From: Telmatactis stephensoni
Lineage: Eukaryota > Cnidaria > Anthozoa > Actiniaria > Isophelliidae
DNA length: 64,000 nt
Direction of reading: 5' to 3'
NCBI GenBank assembly: GCA_029948255.1
Contig: JALIZF010001524.1
Span: 189,001 to 253,000, forward strand
Shown: in pieces, positions 21,712 through 33,439 of the stretch
How the letters are laid out: every line of letters begins with the position of its first letter
Numbering within the stretch: the first letter of the stretch is position 1
Notes under the pieces: generated by a model
Database searches by the model: none
Seen by the model: only the letters and a program-made list of their open reading frames with translations
What the model was told of the DNA's origin: nothing
Made by a program: the position numbers and the translations under genes

Positions 21712-22073
21712 TGTTGAGGCTTATCCTCAACAATATTTAAGTTGATATTTTATTTCCGTTCTGTCCTGTGTCCAGTATCCGTAATCCTTTGTTAAGTGTG
21801 CTTATGTATCCCATGTTACCGTGCGAGTTGTGTGTGAGCCTCGTGGTGTTTGTGCCGTTTGTGTCGTGGGTTGTCAATTTGGTAAGTTTCGTGCTTTCTT
21901 GTACTTGTTTGCTTGTGTCTTTGTGTACATTGTATTTGTGTAACGTGGTTTATGTGTTTCTTAGGTTTTCACCGGGTTTTACGAGTTAAATAAAGAGCAG
22001 AAATTTGTACCCGCGTTGAATTCATGACTCCCACCACGGACAAACGCTTGTGATGTAGAACTTCTACATAACA
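21712..22073 (+). repeat. Left LTR of the BEL/Pao element
   Basis: It begins TGTTGAGGCTTATCCTCAAC, a short hairpin, and ends CTTCTACATAACA. It contains AATAAA at 21989. It differs from the right LTR at only two positions that I can see (TATGTG/TACGTG near 21950 and GCTTG/GCTCG near 22047), about 99.4% identity, so insertion was recent. Confidence 0.93.
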
Positions 22074-22107
22074 TTAGTGAAAACCAAAGTTGGCTCATCT
22101 GTGAAGA

Positions 22108-22939
22108 ATGGAAGACGGTGTTCTCATCGAAAGGATTCGTAATCTTGACCTTTCCCGTAGAGGATTTCTCTCAACTATCACAAGAGTGTGCAACGAAGTA
22201 GAAAGAAGTATTGTTAATTATGCAAATATCGCCGAGGTCAACAAATTACAAGGACAACTTGACAATGCCTGGAATCAGTATCAAAACTGCTGTAGACAAT
22301 ACTTTATGCTATTGGACGAGAACTGTGAGAAGTGCTACGAAGTAAGTTCACAATATCAGTCACAAAAAACGAGAAAATTATCTTATGATCAGAAAATCAA
22401 ATATTTCATGGAGAGTGCTTCGTCACGCCTGAGCGCCCAAGTGTTATGACAGCAACAAAGAGCCGAAGATAAACGTCGAGCTATGGAGATCGAAATGAAA
22501 AAAACCGAGATAGAAATCAAGCAAAGGGAACTCGAATTGGAATTAACGCTTCTAGAGTATGAAAGTCAACTAGTCCAGAGCGAAGTTGGATTTACCACCC
22601 CCGAGACAAAAGCTGTTTGTGAACCACAAGGAACTAGCGTGACTCACGCAATAGTCACGAGTGTCAACCCGCCCCTGTCGCGGGAAATACCCCCAGTGCT
22701 CGGTGGGTATCAACCACCCTTGTCTAGTTTCTCACGTCCCCCAGCGCAGCCCTACATGTCATCGACGCCCAAGACCACAGTCTTGCCGTCCACCGAGGAT
22801 TATCGTTTTACAGGTCAAGTGAGAGTACCCGTGAACTCCCTTGACAATGAGCTGTTTCGTGTGTCGTCTCAACTTCCAGTGTCAACAACGGTGACGAGTG
22901 TTACGTCTCCAACTGTGTTTACTTCAGATGTTACTTCAA
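22108..22939 (+). pseudogene. BEL/Pao gag, 5' part, one nonsense codon, split by the CACTA
   Basis: ATG at 22108 lies 34 bases after the LTR. The frame is open except for TGA at 22447-22449. After it the same frame continues through a charged coiled coil (KKTEIEIKQRELELELTLLE) and a proline/serine/threonine-rich linker. It reaches the sequence TVFTSDVTS, where the CACTA enters at 22940. Frame and sequence resume at 33719 without loss, since CAA is the target duplication. The linker holds a degenerate repeat of about 33 residues (QLPVST ... TVFTSD.TS) that continues on the far side. Confidence 0.8.
22937..22939 (+). repeat. CAA target duplication, left copy
   Basis: CAA directly precedes CACAGG. 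The second copy at 33716-33718 follows CCTGTG. Three-base duplications are typical of CACTA transposons. Confidence 0.8.
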
Positions 22940-23280
22940 CACAGGATGAAATAAAAGATTTCAGGTTCTTGAAAGAGTATGGAAAGGTACACGAAAGACT
23001 ATTTTTATGAAACTTTCAGGTGCTCACGAAATCTCTGAAACAAACATTTTGAAACTTTCTTGGCCTGTTCGAAAGGCTACGAATGAAGCATTTCGGAGCA
23101 TTTCGGATAAAGCCAAAAAGGTCAAGAAAATGTAACTTTCATGGTCTTTCGTTAGAAAAGTAAAGTTTAACGAAATACACCTTTCCTTACTATTTTGTTA
23201 GTCTTTCAGGATGAATATGTATTGAAAGTTTGTGTTTTCTTCCCATAAAACCTTCATGAAAGTGTTTGAAAGGTTCATTT
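22940..23280. repeat. Left subterminal GAAAG/CTTTC-rich region
   Basis: I count about 12 GAAAG or CTTTC pentamers in 340 bases, often as ACTTTCNNG or CGAAAG, in both orientations. In plant CACTA elements similar short subterminal arrays are the binding sites of an element-encoded protein. That this array does the same is inference. Confidence 0.65.
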
Positions 23281-24096
23281 TTCAAGCATAATTTTTTAAA
23301 TATTATTCAAATTTTGCTTTGCCCAATATTTAATTGAGATATTTTGACACACACAAAATACAAAATCTCTTATTAAAATGTTTATTTTGAAATAAAACTA
23401 CTATTTAGATTTATATATATATATGAAATATGCAAGTTCTTTAAATGTATAATTTTTAATATACAATTATCATTTGCAACATAAACATTCAGATTCATAA
23501 AACTTAAGAAAATGAGAATTCAATATACATCAATAACAATATGTTCTCTCTTAAAGGTTCATAATTTTATAATATAATCATCTGCAAATTAACAGAATTA
23601 AACATTCAGATTCAAATTAATACATAATAAAATAATCTTTTGGGGAATTATATACATGTATACAAAAATTATATCATATGTAGGCAATATTACAGAATTG
23701 TATTATTTAAATAAATAATCATGCAAAAATAATACCTGCGAATAGGTCGGCATATGCATGATCACGTCATGTATTAAACAACTACCAGAATGCTTGCCAT
23801 ACTTTCTTTTGTAAAGTTATTATGGACAATTGTTTTACCACTCTCAAGAGGAAATAAAAATCTGAAGAAAATTTGCAAAGCTTGTGGTATGTAGTTGTGG
23901 TAAAATGACGTCATCATGCAAATGGCCTATTTTAAAATTAATTATTCAGAATTTACTTGAATAAAACTAATATAAATTTCTTGATAAACATCAACTAAAA
24001 TTTTTTAATGAAGAAACTACAGGAAGTTTCATCAGTAAAACTAAAAACATAATCAGTTAAAGCCAGTGCTTTTTAATGATCAGAGAAACCAGAAGA

Positions 24097-26681
24097 TTAA
24101 TCATCACTATTTACAGATTGATCAAGACTTGGTGCAATTGCCCATTGGGGCATATTATCGGGGACATCTTTATTAGCAAACACTATGCTGTCCCTTCGAG
24201 GAAGAATCTTGTCTCGTGCTCTCTTAGTTAGGCTTTTTCTATAAAATTTGTCAAGTGTCCTTTTATTTTTTTTTAGGCGTTCACTCTCCCATGAGATATG
24301 ATTTACTATGTATCCAATTACTTTATTATCTGCTTCGCTATAATCGCTGTCCTCACTGCTCATGCAATCTGGGACTAATGCCTCTGCTACTCTTCCTTTC
24401 TTATGGGTATCCCATGGAATTTTATCCAGGGCCAAACTCCTCCTAGTAAGTTTCTAGAACAAAAATGTTTAATAAAAATGGGTTAAATATCAATCAACAT
24501 TATGCAAGAAGACAATATCACTGAAGCAAACAATACTCTGAAGTCCCAAATAATAGTATAGAGCAAAATAATAGTAAAGTGGAAAGATCCAAGTCAACCA
24601 ATAATAGTATAGAGTGGAATATAACATAGTACGTGAGTAAGTATGTAAGTTTCCCCTTCTCCCACTTAAACTCTTAGCAAACCCAACACCAGATGCACAT
24701 ATTTTGGTTGTAAATTGCATCTACCTTATAGCAAAGACTCGGAAATGCCTATAGAGTGGAAATTTCCAACAACAACAACAACAACAAAACAAAAAAACAT
24801 ACATATACTATTATTCAGGAATCCAGAGTAAATGATTTCATAGTTAAGTACATGTATATCTCAAATTAAGGTTGTATTTTGAATGGAAGATAGTTTAAAA
24901 TGCCAAATTATTTTGACTTTAAATGGATAAACTTGTGATCATTCATTTAAGTAACCAAGTTAAGCTTTTATCCTTCTTGCAACTTTTTATTTCTTTACTC
25001 CCCATATTTTAGAGGGCAGACGTTAGATGAAAGTAAGTAGAGGCCATCAAGGCGACACTAAATTAGGCTAAAATAAACAAGCCCCTGTAAGTTTAAAGCC
25101 TGGTATTAATTAACAAAATCATGTTAATTGGTTTGAAATAACTAATTAATATAATTACAATTAAATCATTATTGGAAAACCCATTATTCTTATAATATAT
25201 TTTTTGTAAATACTTTACAGATCACATGCACTAATGATTATTATAAGTTTTAGCCTGTGATCAGGATCAGGAGAGGGGGAGGGAATTAAAATAGGGGGGG
25301 GGGGAGATCAGGAAGATCAAGGGTCTCCCAATCCTTTAATTTCCTTAACTCACAAGCCTCTTTCCTTCCCTTAATCCTCTAGTGATCGAGCCTGTTCAGA
25401 GGCTAATGGGAGTTACACAGCTGCTTCCTGTATATTTTAGATTAGCTTTAATTTGATAAATTATTGGAAGAAGTTCATTGAAATTTAAATTTGTTAACAG
25501 TTTTAAAATACATTCAATTGTACAATCAAGTGTATAATGTTTATAACTTTATAAATTTAAAGAAGTTAATGAATGAAAATTTATGATTATTGAACTATAA
25601 TCTACAGAAATTTGTCTAAGTTATATATCTTACCTCTCTTTTTCTTCCATTTTTTCTACTCCTTCTCTTATGTTCCTCATATTTGTTTTCCCTTATCATT
25701 TTCTCTGTATCTGTTAGTGAGGTAAAGTATCTTTGCAACGCATCTGGAGCATAAAATCAAAAGTATACGTATCAGGAAATTTTCCAAAGTATCAGTAACA
25801 ATTCATCAATAACTCGCTTTGCAAAACATGAGAGGAAATTACCATTGATTGTCCCTCTCGACCAAGAACACTTTTCTTCTCCACCTTGGTCGTGCAAAAC
25901 TGCGTCCATCACCCTCTGGAACACCAACCTATTGCTTGCAGAATCTACCCTGCAATATACAAAAATACAAATTTATGTAAGGAATCAATTTTAAACGTGT
26001 TTTGCCAGTAACCGACTGTATTTCCAAGCCATATTAACGTATGAAAGTAAGGGTAATAATGTTTGTTTGATGATCTTTGGTTTTGGCGCCATTTAATTAC
26101 GCATGTCGCCACAGGAGACCCAAAACGGAAGGATATTTTACTTGATTTTACTTACGCCTCATTTAGGGTAAAACCTCCAAAATCATCTCTGTCCATTAAG
26201 AGGCTATACAATTTCCTCACTTTTCGCTGAAAAAAAAAATCTAAATGTAGCCTAAAATGTAAGTTAATATATCTACACGAGCAACGCACTTTGGCGCCCT
26301 TTTTAATTATGCGTTAAAACAGATTAGAATTATATTATGACCAAAATTCTGAGCAGTAACACCAGAATGGGTCAATAATATATGTATAAATCACATAAAT
26401 GAGTTGAAAAAAAAACTTACTCTACAAGGATAAGGCACGGGAGTTGAAGCCCTCGATCGCTCCCTTCTCCTTGTTTTTCTTTGGCCGCTCGAGGCCGTCC
26501 TTTCGCGTTCGATATCCGACAATTTGTTTGTCAGTTCTCTCATCGCTCTCTCTTGCTGTTCACCTCTTTTTTCCAGCTCCTCTTTCATTTTCTTGTTCTC
26601 ATCGATGAGCTTTCTATTCGTGGCTATCATGTCCTCGAGGAGGACGATTGTGGAATCTGGAAGATCTTGGCCTTGTGACAT
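24097..26681 (-). CDS. CACTA accessory gene, five exons, 301 codons, intact
   Basis: ATG at 26681. Exons at 26681-26421, 26226-26156, 25949-25843, 25743-25634 and 24453-24097 have lengths 261, 71, 107, 110 and 357, which sum to 906 bases: 301 codons plus stop, with no internal stop. Every junction has GT (GTAAGT, GTAAGT, GTAATT, GTAAGA) and AG with a pyrimidine tract. The N-terminus forms a coiled coil (LLEDMIATNRKLIDENKKMK onward) and then a basic patch (GQRKTRRRERSRAS). The middle contains DRDDFGGFTLNEA and SNRLVFQRVMDAVLHDQGG. The C-terminus has a basic stretch (KSLTKRARDKILPRRDS) and an acidic end (QSVNSDD). It lies in the left half of the CACTA, downstream of and parallel to the transposase gene. 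I do not recognise a named domain. By position it could be the DNA-binding partner of the transposase. Confidence 0.75.
24767..24787 (+). repeat. (CAA)n microsatellite
   Basis: About seven CAA units in the fourth intron of the CACTA accessory gene. Confidence 0.8.
25292..25306 (+). repeat. Poly-G run
   Basis: About 13 G residues in a purine-rich tract of the accessory gene's fourth intron. Confidence 0.7.
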
Positions 26682-27146
26682 GATATTTAAAACGGATTAT
26701 TTGAGGCCCGGTTTTGAGATGATGATGCCTAACAACAACTTTAAGTTACTAACAATGAGTTTAAATCACTGATCGAGATAATTGAAGAAGATGAAAATAT
26801 CCTTTCCGCTCTGTTAGATGTATTCTCGGTGTTCAGTGAGCTTAACATTTGCGCCAAAATCCCAAAAATGTCAAATCAATCAATATTTACATATCTCGAC
26901 CAATCAGTGCGAAGCGATATTATTGTTTTTGAGCCCGCAACAACTTGTGCCAGTGGTTTTTCAGGGGCAAAATCGAAGGTTCGCGCCATTACAAAATCCC
27001 AAAGAATTATTTCACAGAAACAATCGCTTCATATCTTCGCTTCTCCAGAGTGTCAACCAAAGTGGTCATTTTTAAGTCTATTTGTACTTGAGCAAGCTGT
27101 TAAACTGCTTTTCAGTGGTTTTGAGCAGCACATTGTGCGAACACGC

Positions 27147-27324
27147 TATGGCTGAGTTTGCTGACAGTGGTTCATTTGTACATTATATTCTGAGAATGAA
27201 ACCAAAGGTTGGCAGGAGTGCAAAAAAAATTCAAAAAAACACAACAATGACGACCCCAGCGACAAGGAACAATACCAAACCAGCAGTAAACGGAAAAGAA
27301 ACCGGTAGGAATGTAAAACTTTAA
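27147..27324 (+). CDS. Small basic ORF, possible exon
   Basis: ATG at 27147 opens 58 codons: MAEFADSGSFVHYILRMKPK followed by a Lys/Thr/Asn-rich tail and TAA. An alternative donor (ACCG|GTAGGA) lies near the end. It is on the strand opposite the accessory gene and 466 bases from its start, so the two could share a promoter region. There is no recognised family, and it may be chance. Confidence 0.25.
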
Positions 27325-28243
27325 TAATTATAGCTTACAATGCTAGATTCTTAAGTATGCTTTTATTAGGTTTTTTTTATTCAAATAAAAAACTCATGTC
27401 CTCTTAATGAGTGAAAAACAAAACAAAAGAATGTATGTAATTCAGCTATAGCTACAATTTATTCATAAACACAAGCTTTTAAAGTTGTTTTAATCTTATA
27501 AAAGTGTGTTAAGCTATACTGGTACATGTAGCTTTTCTATTTAAGCTTATAGTTCATCAAATTTCTTGCTGTGTTTTGATGTACTGCATGTGTATTCAAA
27601 CCTGAAATTATTCTTTTTGGTTTAGATTCCTGTCAAGGTTGTGTTAAAAGAAATATAAAGATACTGATTAACTGAAAGACTTCAAAGCTTGTGTTTCAGT
27701 GTACACTGTACAGTGAAATGACTGTTCTTTCTGTTCTTTGAGAGCCCAATGTAATTATTCCTCAACTAGCTGGTTAGGATAACTCAAGGTACATACATAA
27801 ATATATCATTGTACTTTCCCATCAATTTTCATGTATTTAAAATTGAGTGGATTGAGAGATGATAATAATAACAGCAAATAAGAAGAAGATAATGCTTTGC
27901 TAAACCCATTTCTCTTTTGAAATTTGCTTTGTTCATACATATATCATGGTTTTGGTCACATGATGCATAGATTTAAACTATAATAGATAAAAACACTGAC
28001 TAATAATTAACTGATAGGTGAGCTTGAGTACATGATTACATAAGAATTAAGTTGAATAGATGTGGTAATGCAACACTCTGACTCTTTGGGAATAATATAT
28101 TTATTGTTTGCTGCTTTGTTTTGTTTATCAGGTCCCACATTGTAACTAGAATGTATGATGTCTAATATAAAGTGCATCATTGATGTCTTGCAATTTAACT
28201 GAGTTAAGGTAAACACTTTTATTGGGATAAATGTACACTAGAG
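27325..28243. other. Non-coding interior of the CACTA
   Basis: AT-rich, no supported feature. It separates the accessory gene from the transposase gene. Confidence 0.45.
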
Positions 28244-28946
28244 CTACTCGAGTATATTAAGGCCTGGTTCGATCGCTAATTGACTCAAATTCGATAAAAA
28301 ATTATTTTGAGGACATAGAAGTTTTGAATGAATATCTTTCTTCGATAAACCACTAAACTCGACGTCCTTAACTTTTTAAAGGTACTTTTATGATGTCACG
28401 TGACCTGATGACGTCATAGTCAACAAATATTTTATTGTAAACTTCAAAGTAAAATGCGGTCGCGAGTATAACTCAAGACTCCAAAGTAACCATGCTAAAC
28501 TGTGAGTCTTAACGTACTTCACATCATACAACCCGAAAAACCTGTCGTACACTTAACATTGTTGAGTAAATCAAATTTTAAAAGAAAACAGTAAAAGTCA
28601 CGTGACCTGTTTTGGGCTTTATCTCACTAGAGAAACACTGAAGTCAGGTTTTGCGGGTTGTATGTTGTGAAGTACGTTAAGGCTCACAGTTTAGCATGGT
28701 TACTTTGGAGTCTTCAGTTATACTCGCGACCGCATTTTACTTCAAAGTTTACAATATAATATTTATTGACTATGACGTCATCAGGTCACGTGACATCATA
28801 AAAGTACCTTCAAAAAGTTAAGGACGTCGAGTTTAGTAGCTTATCGAAGAAAAATATTCATTCAAATCTTCTATGTCCTCAAAATAATTTTTTATCCGAA
28901 TTTGAGTCAATTAGCGATCGAACCAGGCCTTAATATACTCGAGTAG
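28244..28946. mobile_element. Foldback element, 703 bp, nested in the CACTA
   Basis: CTACTCGAGTATATTAAGGC at the left equals the reverse complement of the right end. The arms match for about 300 bases each (28244-28545 and 28642-28946) with only scattered mismatches, around a loop of about 95 bases. Each arm contains GTCACGTGAC and TGACGTCA palindromes. No coding capacity. TTAA occurs 13 bases inside each end, but homology extends beyond it. Confidence 0.85.
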
Positions 28947-30224
28947 TGCCATTTTCAACTCTCATGGGGTTTCAAGTCCCTTCTAACTTCTTGGAGCAAT
29001 TATTATTTACTAAAAGAATTCTGTAGCTGGATATTGTGTTTAAATATATATCTTCCTTCCTATTGGAGCAACTACTATTTTGTTGCCATCTGGTTTCTTT
29101 AGCTTTGTATAGCCAAACCTTGAAAAAATTCTTTGTACTGGGATAAAGGATGAAGAACCCCCCATTTGGAATGTGTCTCTCCAAAGCTCAACTGGGTTGC
29201 CAATGGACTCACGATTCAAATCTGGTTCATACCAGGAGACACATGCAAAGTAAAACAATTGATATTTGTCCTCAACCTTAAGTGAGTGGCCAAAATAGTA
29301 GTTCACTTTACCAGGAGTTAGAGAATGTGTTTCTTTTTTGATGGTGCCATCCCCATTGGGCCATGAAGCAAGGATGTAACTTGAACGAAGCCCTCTTGGC
29401 TCAATTTTGGACCCATAATGTACTGCACCAATGTTGATTGATCCATACTTATATATCATCTCACCAAGGTTTGATAATTCAATTACATGTTGTGGAAACA
29501 TAATTTTGTAAACATCCATTAGTAATTGCAAGTCATCAGGATCAAAGTGACTTACTCTGTGAGATGATGGTATTTGTATACCATAATTGCTTATCCAATC
29601 AATGGCACTAAGAGGGTAGACAGATGGTATCTTCTGGAACTTGAAAGTTATATTCCAGTCAATGCACTCAAGCTCATTTTGGCACGAGCCTGACTCTGAA
29701 GGGGTGCATATTGAAAAAAAATCCTCTTGAAAATCTTTTGGCAAGGCACATTGCTCTAAATATCTTGAGACCATAAGTCGTCTCATCAGCTGTAATTCTA
29801 ATGATCGCTTATTGGTTGTGGTGCTTCCCACTATCCCATTAAACCTCTCAAATCCAAAGCACCAGAATCCTGTTACTGGGCCATGATCTAAAACTATTTC
29901 TTTCAGGTGGCAATGTAAATGCATATTTGGAGTGATAGTGTGATTACCATACAGAGTTTCAACTTTTTTGCAAAACTTCAATAATAAGCAGTCTGCAAGG
30001 TCAATGTTAGCTTTTGAAACAATTGGTTGACACAAATGTTTACATGCCAGTACAAATGTTTGCCAGCATTGAAAGTGTTCAGTGGGTAAAATTCCATTCA
30101 AGCAAAATATTGAATATATAAGGGTCCAGTTTTTCCATTGTTCAGCTGTGTATGAGCCAGCATTACTTGAGATTTTTTTTGGCAGCCTCCCTATATCATT
30201 AGGGACTTCAAATGAACCAACTCT

Positions 30225-30336
30225 GTTTTCAATTTCATCTAGACCTTTCTTGGAAATAATTTTTTCTTCGACCCATATTTGTTTTCAATTTCATCTAGAC
30301 CTTTCTTGGAAATAATTTTTTCTTCGACCCATATTT
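30225..30336 (-). repeat. 56-bp tandem duplication inside the transposase gene
   Basis: The sequence starting GTTTTCAATTTCATCTAGAC is repeated without visible change at 30225 and 30281. Because 56 is not a multiple of three, it breaks the frame. Confidence 0.9.
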
Positions 30337-31695
30337 GAAACATTTTCTTTGCAGTTCCCAAAAATAGATTATGCATAGGATCTACAGTGGCAAATCTAAT
30401 AATATCTATATACTCCAGTTCAAGCAACACACTATAATGTGAGATACCAGCCATTTTTCCAAGTTTCTTTCTACTACTTATTGTTTTGCAGCTTTTCATT
30501 TTTTTTGCTGTGGCCTTGTGGTCTTGGTGTGACCTTGTTTTCCAAATTGAGAATTCGAAACCTGAATAGTCTTTTTTTTTCACCAAAACCTCCTGGAAAT
30601 TGTTTCAAGCATCTTGAGCATCCATAGAGAGCAGAATGTCCCTTGAAACCACAGAGCTTTCTAGTTGCTGGCACATCTGATGATGTGCAAATCACAGCCC
30701 CTCTGAAAGTAAGGGGAAATCTACTAAGGGAGTTTCTTAGCTTGACCCCTTGCCAAAGTGCCTTTAATTCTCCAACAGCGGGTTTTAGGAATTCATTAAG
30801 GTCTGCTGGTTCCTTATCAAGGGAGGGAACAATGCCTATGACTATTATATTTTCCCACTTGAAGCGCTGAGCTCTTGGAAGATTAAGTAAAGCCAGATAA
30901 AACACACCAACAGAATAGTCTTTCCTATGTTTCATAGGCTGAAAGAAATCAAAGTTCAGCATAAAGCCATAATTTCGGGGTGCCTTAAAAAAGTCTTTCC
31001 CATTGACTGTTTCAAATTGTTTCCACAATTTCCCGTCATACACATCTGCAAATGTATTTTCATCAACATCTCTGTTTCTCCAGGTCTCACAGCTTTGTGG
31101 AAGATTTTTACGTAGGACTAGGTTTTCTAACTCACCAGTAATGCTGTTACAGCAATAGTATTTGATTGGGTAAAAAAGGGACTTGCCATTTTGCAGTTGA
31201 ACCTTTGTTACAAGTTCTGTGTTGCAAATGTTCTTTTTTCCTCTTGAGTAATGAAAGTTTGTACAAGTTTTTGGTACTTGTCTTCCACTAACAATAGTTA
31301 GACAGGAGTCATAGGAATACAATTTGGTACATTTACTACACACTACATACTTGTTGAAATTATCTCTGTCTAACTCTAAAAACTGTCTCATCATGTATAA
31401 GGATCCTGGAAATATGGTTACAATTTTTGCAACAACATCATTTGAAATTTCCATGCCAAGCACTTTTAGCCACGTTCCTAGAAATTTTAGCAACCATGCC
31501 ATACCATTGTCACTTATGTGACAGGCAGCTTGCCAAATCAGTAAGAAGTATACAAGCCAAAATATTAGGGCGTTGACTCTTTGCATTTTTCCTTGAATTT
31601 GTTTGGCCTGAGGTAATGGAGGAGCCATATCGATATCTTTTGCGATGCTCTCTGGAATAACGCCACTCCAAACTTCCTCTTCAGTGATGTTTATT

Positions 31696-31698
31696 TGG

Positions 31699-31731
<33 letters not shown>

Positions 31732-31735
31732 CTCT
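31696..31735 (-). repeat. (ATC/GAT)n microsatellite encoding poly-Asp
   Basis: CATCATCATCATCATCATCA-type repeat in exon 3 of the transposase gene. It adds a run of Asp residues in the acidic N-terminal part. Confidence 0.85.
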
Positions 31736-32447
31736 CGTTGTTTTCATTGTCACTTTCTGAGCTTGAAGTGTAATTTTGATTGTTCTTTTCACTTAGGTCT
31801 GGTGGGATTTCAGTGTTGCTTGGAAACTATTGGAAAGCAGAAATAAAGAACAATAAGAGAGATAACTGAGCAAACCACAACTTTTGTTTTTGAAAAACAG
31901 AGATTGGTTTTTGATGTATTGATATTAGTTAATATGTCTCACAAGTACCAGGATTAATTGTACCATTTCTAGGAACATGTCTCTGAGTACCTATTATTTG
32001 TGTATTTGTTAGCGTTGAAAAATAACTTGCTGAAACGTGAATTTATGCTTGAAAACACGTGTATTCGTTCAGGTCATAAGAATTGTTAATTTCATGGCGT
32101 TTTTATTGTAAATAGTCGATAAGCATAACTGGCAATTAGAGGTGATAATACATTCTCAAGGTAGGCCTTTGTCTACCTTTCTGTTGTTGTCAAGTTATCT
32201 TTTTGAGAGGGAGATAGGTTGGGTAGGGTACTGTCTTTACAACACAAAATTTATTAAACCTAAACATTGTAAAAGAGAACACGTCTCAACTAAGACACAA
32301 CTTACATAAGACGCAAACTCTCCTTATTGTACACATGAGCTTTTTTGTCCGAATTTTTACTTAAAATGTGACTTTGCAAAATTGTGCGCTTACTAATCTT
32401 GTCTTGTTTCTCCTGGAACAAAAAACTCAGCGGGTTAGCATGTGTAA

Positions 32448-32782
32448 GGGCCAGTTCACATGAGAGAGGGTGCCCCTATGTAGTAGGGTTACCCTTGCTG
32501 GTAGAGTTTCCCTTCTGCTTTGTTTTACGCTGTTTGTTTGACGTGAGAGGAAGGGTGCCCCCTACCTTAAAGCTTAGGGTACCACTGTATGCTAGGGACA
32601 ATTTTTGTTTATACAAGCTTATTTGTGTATACAATTAAGTACTGAGCGAATGCGTAATGATAATTGAGCACCTAACCCGACGAGGCTCAAAATTACATGT
32701 TAACGCTAGCTCTTTCTACCTCGGGTAGTTAGGGCCACCCTACCTACCAGGGACAATTTCTATCATGTGACTGAGTGAGCCT
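32448..32782. mobile_element. Harbinger-type MITE in a transposase intron
   Basis: The left end GGGCCAGTTCACATGA and the reverse complement of the right end, AGGCTCACTCAGTCACATGA, are related inverted repeats. TAA lies outside both ends (32445-32447 and 32783-32785). It falls in intron 2 of the CACTA transposase gene. It resembles the MITE at 9790 in its GGCC(A/C)-GTTCA(G/C) terminus, so the two may share a family. Confidence 0.6.
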
Positions 32783-33439
32783 TAAGATTTGAAAAACTGT
32801 GTACCTCTTCAAGTGGATTGGATGTGTCAATATCTTGCTCTTGCTCTCTGGATTGCATATTGGAAAGGCTTCCTGCAAAGATTTCTGTAAATTCATTTTA
32901 CTCAACTTTAGTAATGGCTGGCTATCGTGAAAGTGATATAAGCTATTAAACCATCAATGGGGCAAAAAGTGAAGGAAAAAAAACAACTGCCATAAGTTTG
33001 TACCTTCTTCGTCAGATGAATTATCAAAGCTATCCGAAGTAGGCAAATTCACGTGTGCACGATTCCAAACCAATTCCCTCTTCCGTTCATGTCTTGTGTA
33101 AGTTGAACGGGTTACCATGTCATTACAGTGACTGCAGTAGATACAGTTTTCTTCATCGGTTCTTTCCATTTAAAGCACTTTGTTATATCGAAGCTATATA
33201 AGAATTACCTCAGTAGATCGAGAATATTGTAACGTGCCGATGAGTCGACTATAATTTATACCAGAAAGACGCCGTTTCCATGACAACGGCATCATCTTTA
33301 TTTTCCTTTCCAAGGAAACCATAACAACAGGATACAATACGGTGATTCCATTAATTTGTAAATTATCAGGGGCTCGACCTCACTTAAGAGATTTCATATT
33401 TGAATATTGAATTTAAAAAAAAATATATATATATATTTA

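Larger units (their letters stand above)
29040..33169 (-). pseudogene. CACTA tnp2-type transposase gene, three exons, two disabling lesions
   Basis: ATG at 33169. Exon 1 (33169-33004) encodes a zinc-finger-like start (CIYCSHCNDMVTRSTYTRHE). Exon 2 (32872-32805) and exon 3 (from 31826) join in frame with good GT/AG sites. Exon 3 begins with an acidic region containing 11 consecutive Asp codons (31696-31735). The catalytic part follows: NFDFFQPMKHRKDYSVGVFY, IIVIGIVPSLDKEPADLNEF, CGFKGHSALYGCSRC and VDPMHNLFLGTAKKMF, characteristic of Transposase_21 (tnp2). A 9-A tract near 30572 holds one base too many, and a 56-bp tandem duplication at 30225-30336 shifts the frame again. The C-terminal part (30101-29040) is open to its stop. 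This copy cannot make a whole transposase. Confidence 0.85.

Noticed and set aside
21768..21989. 73-codon hydrophobic ORF present in both LTRs (also 39277-39498)
   Set aside because: It is duplicated only because the LTRs are duplicated. It is Val/Leu/Cys-rich from a T/G-rich LTR and has no coding context.
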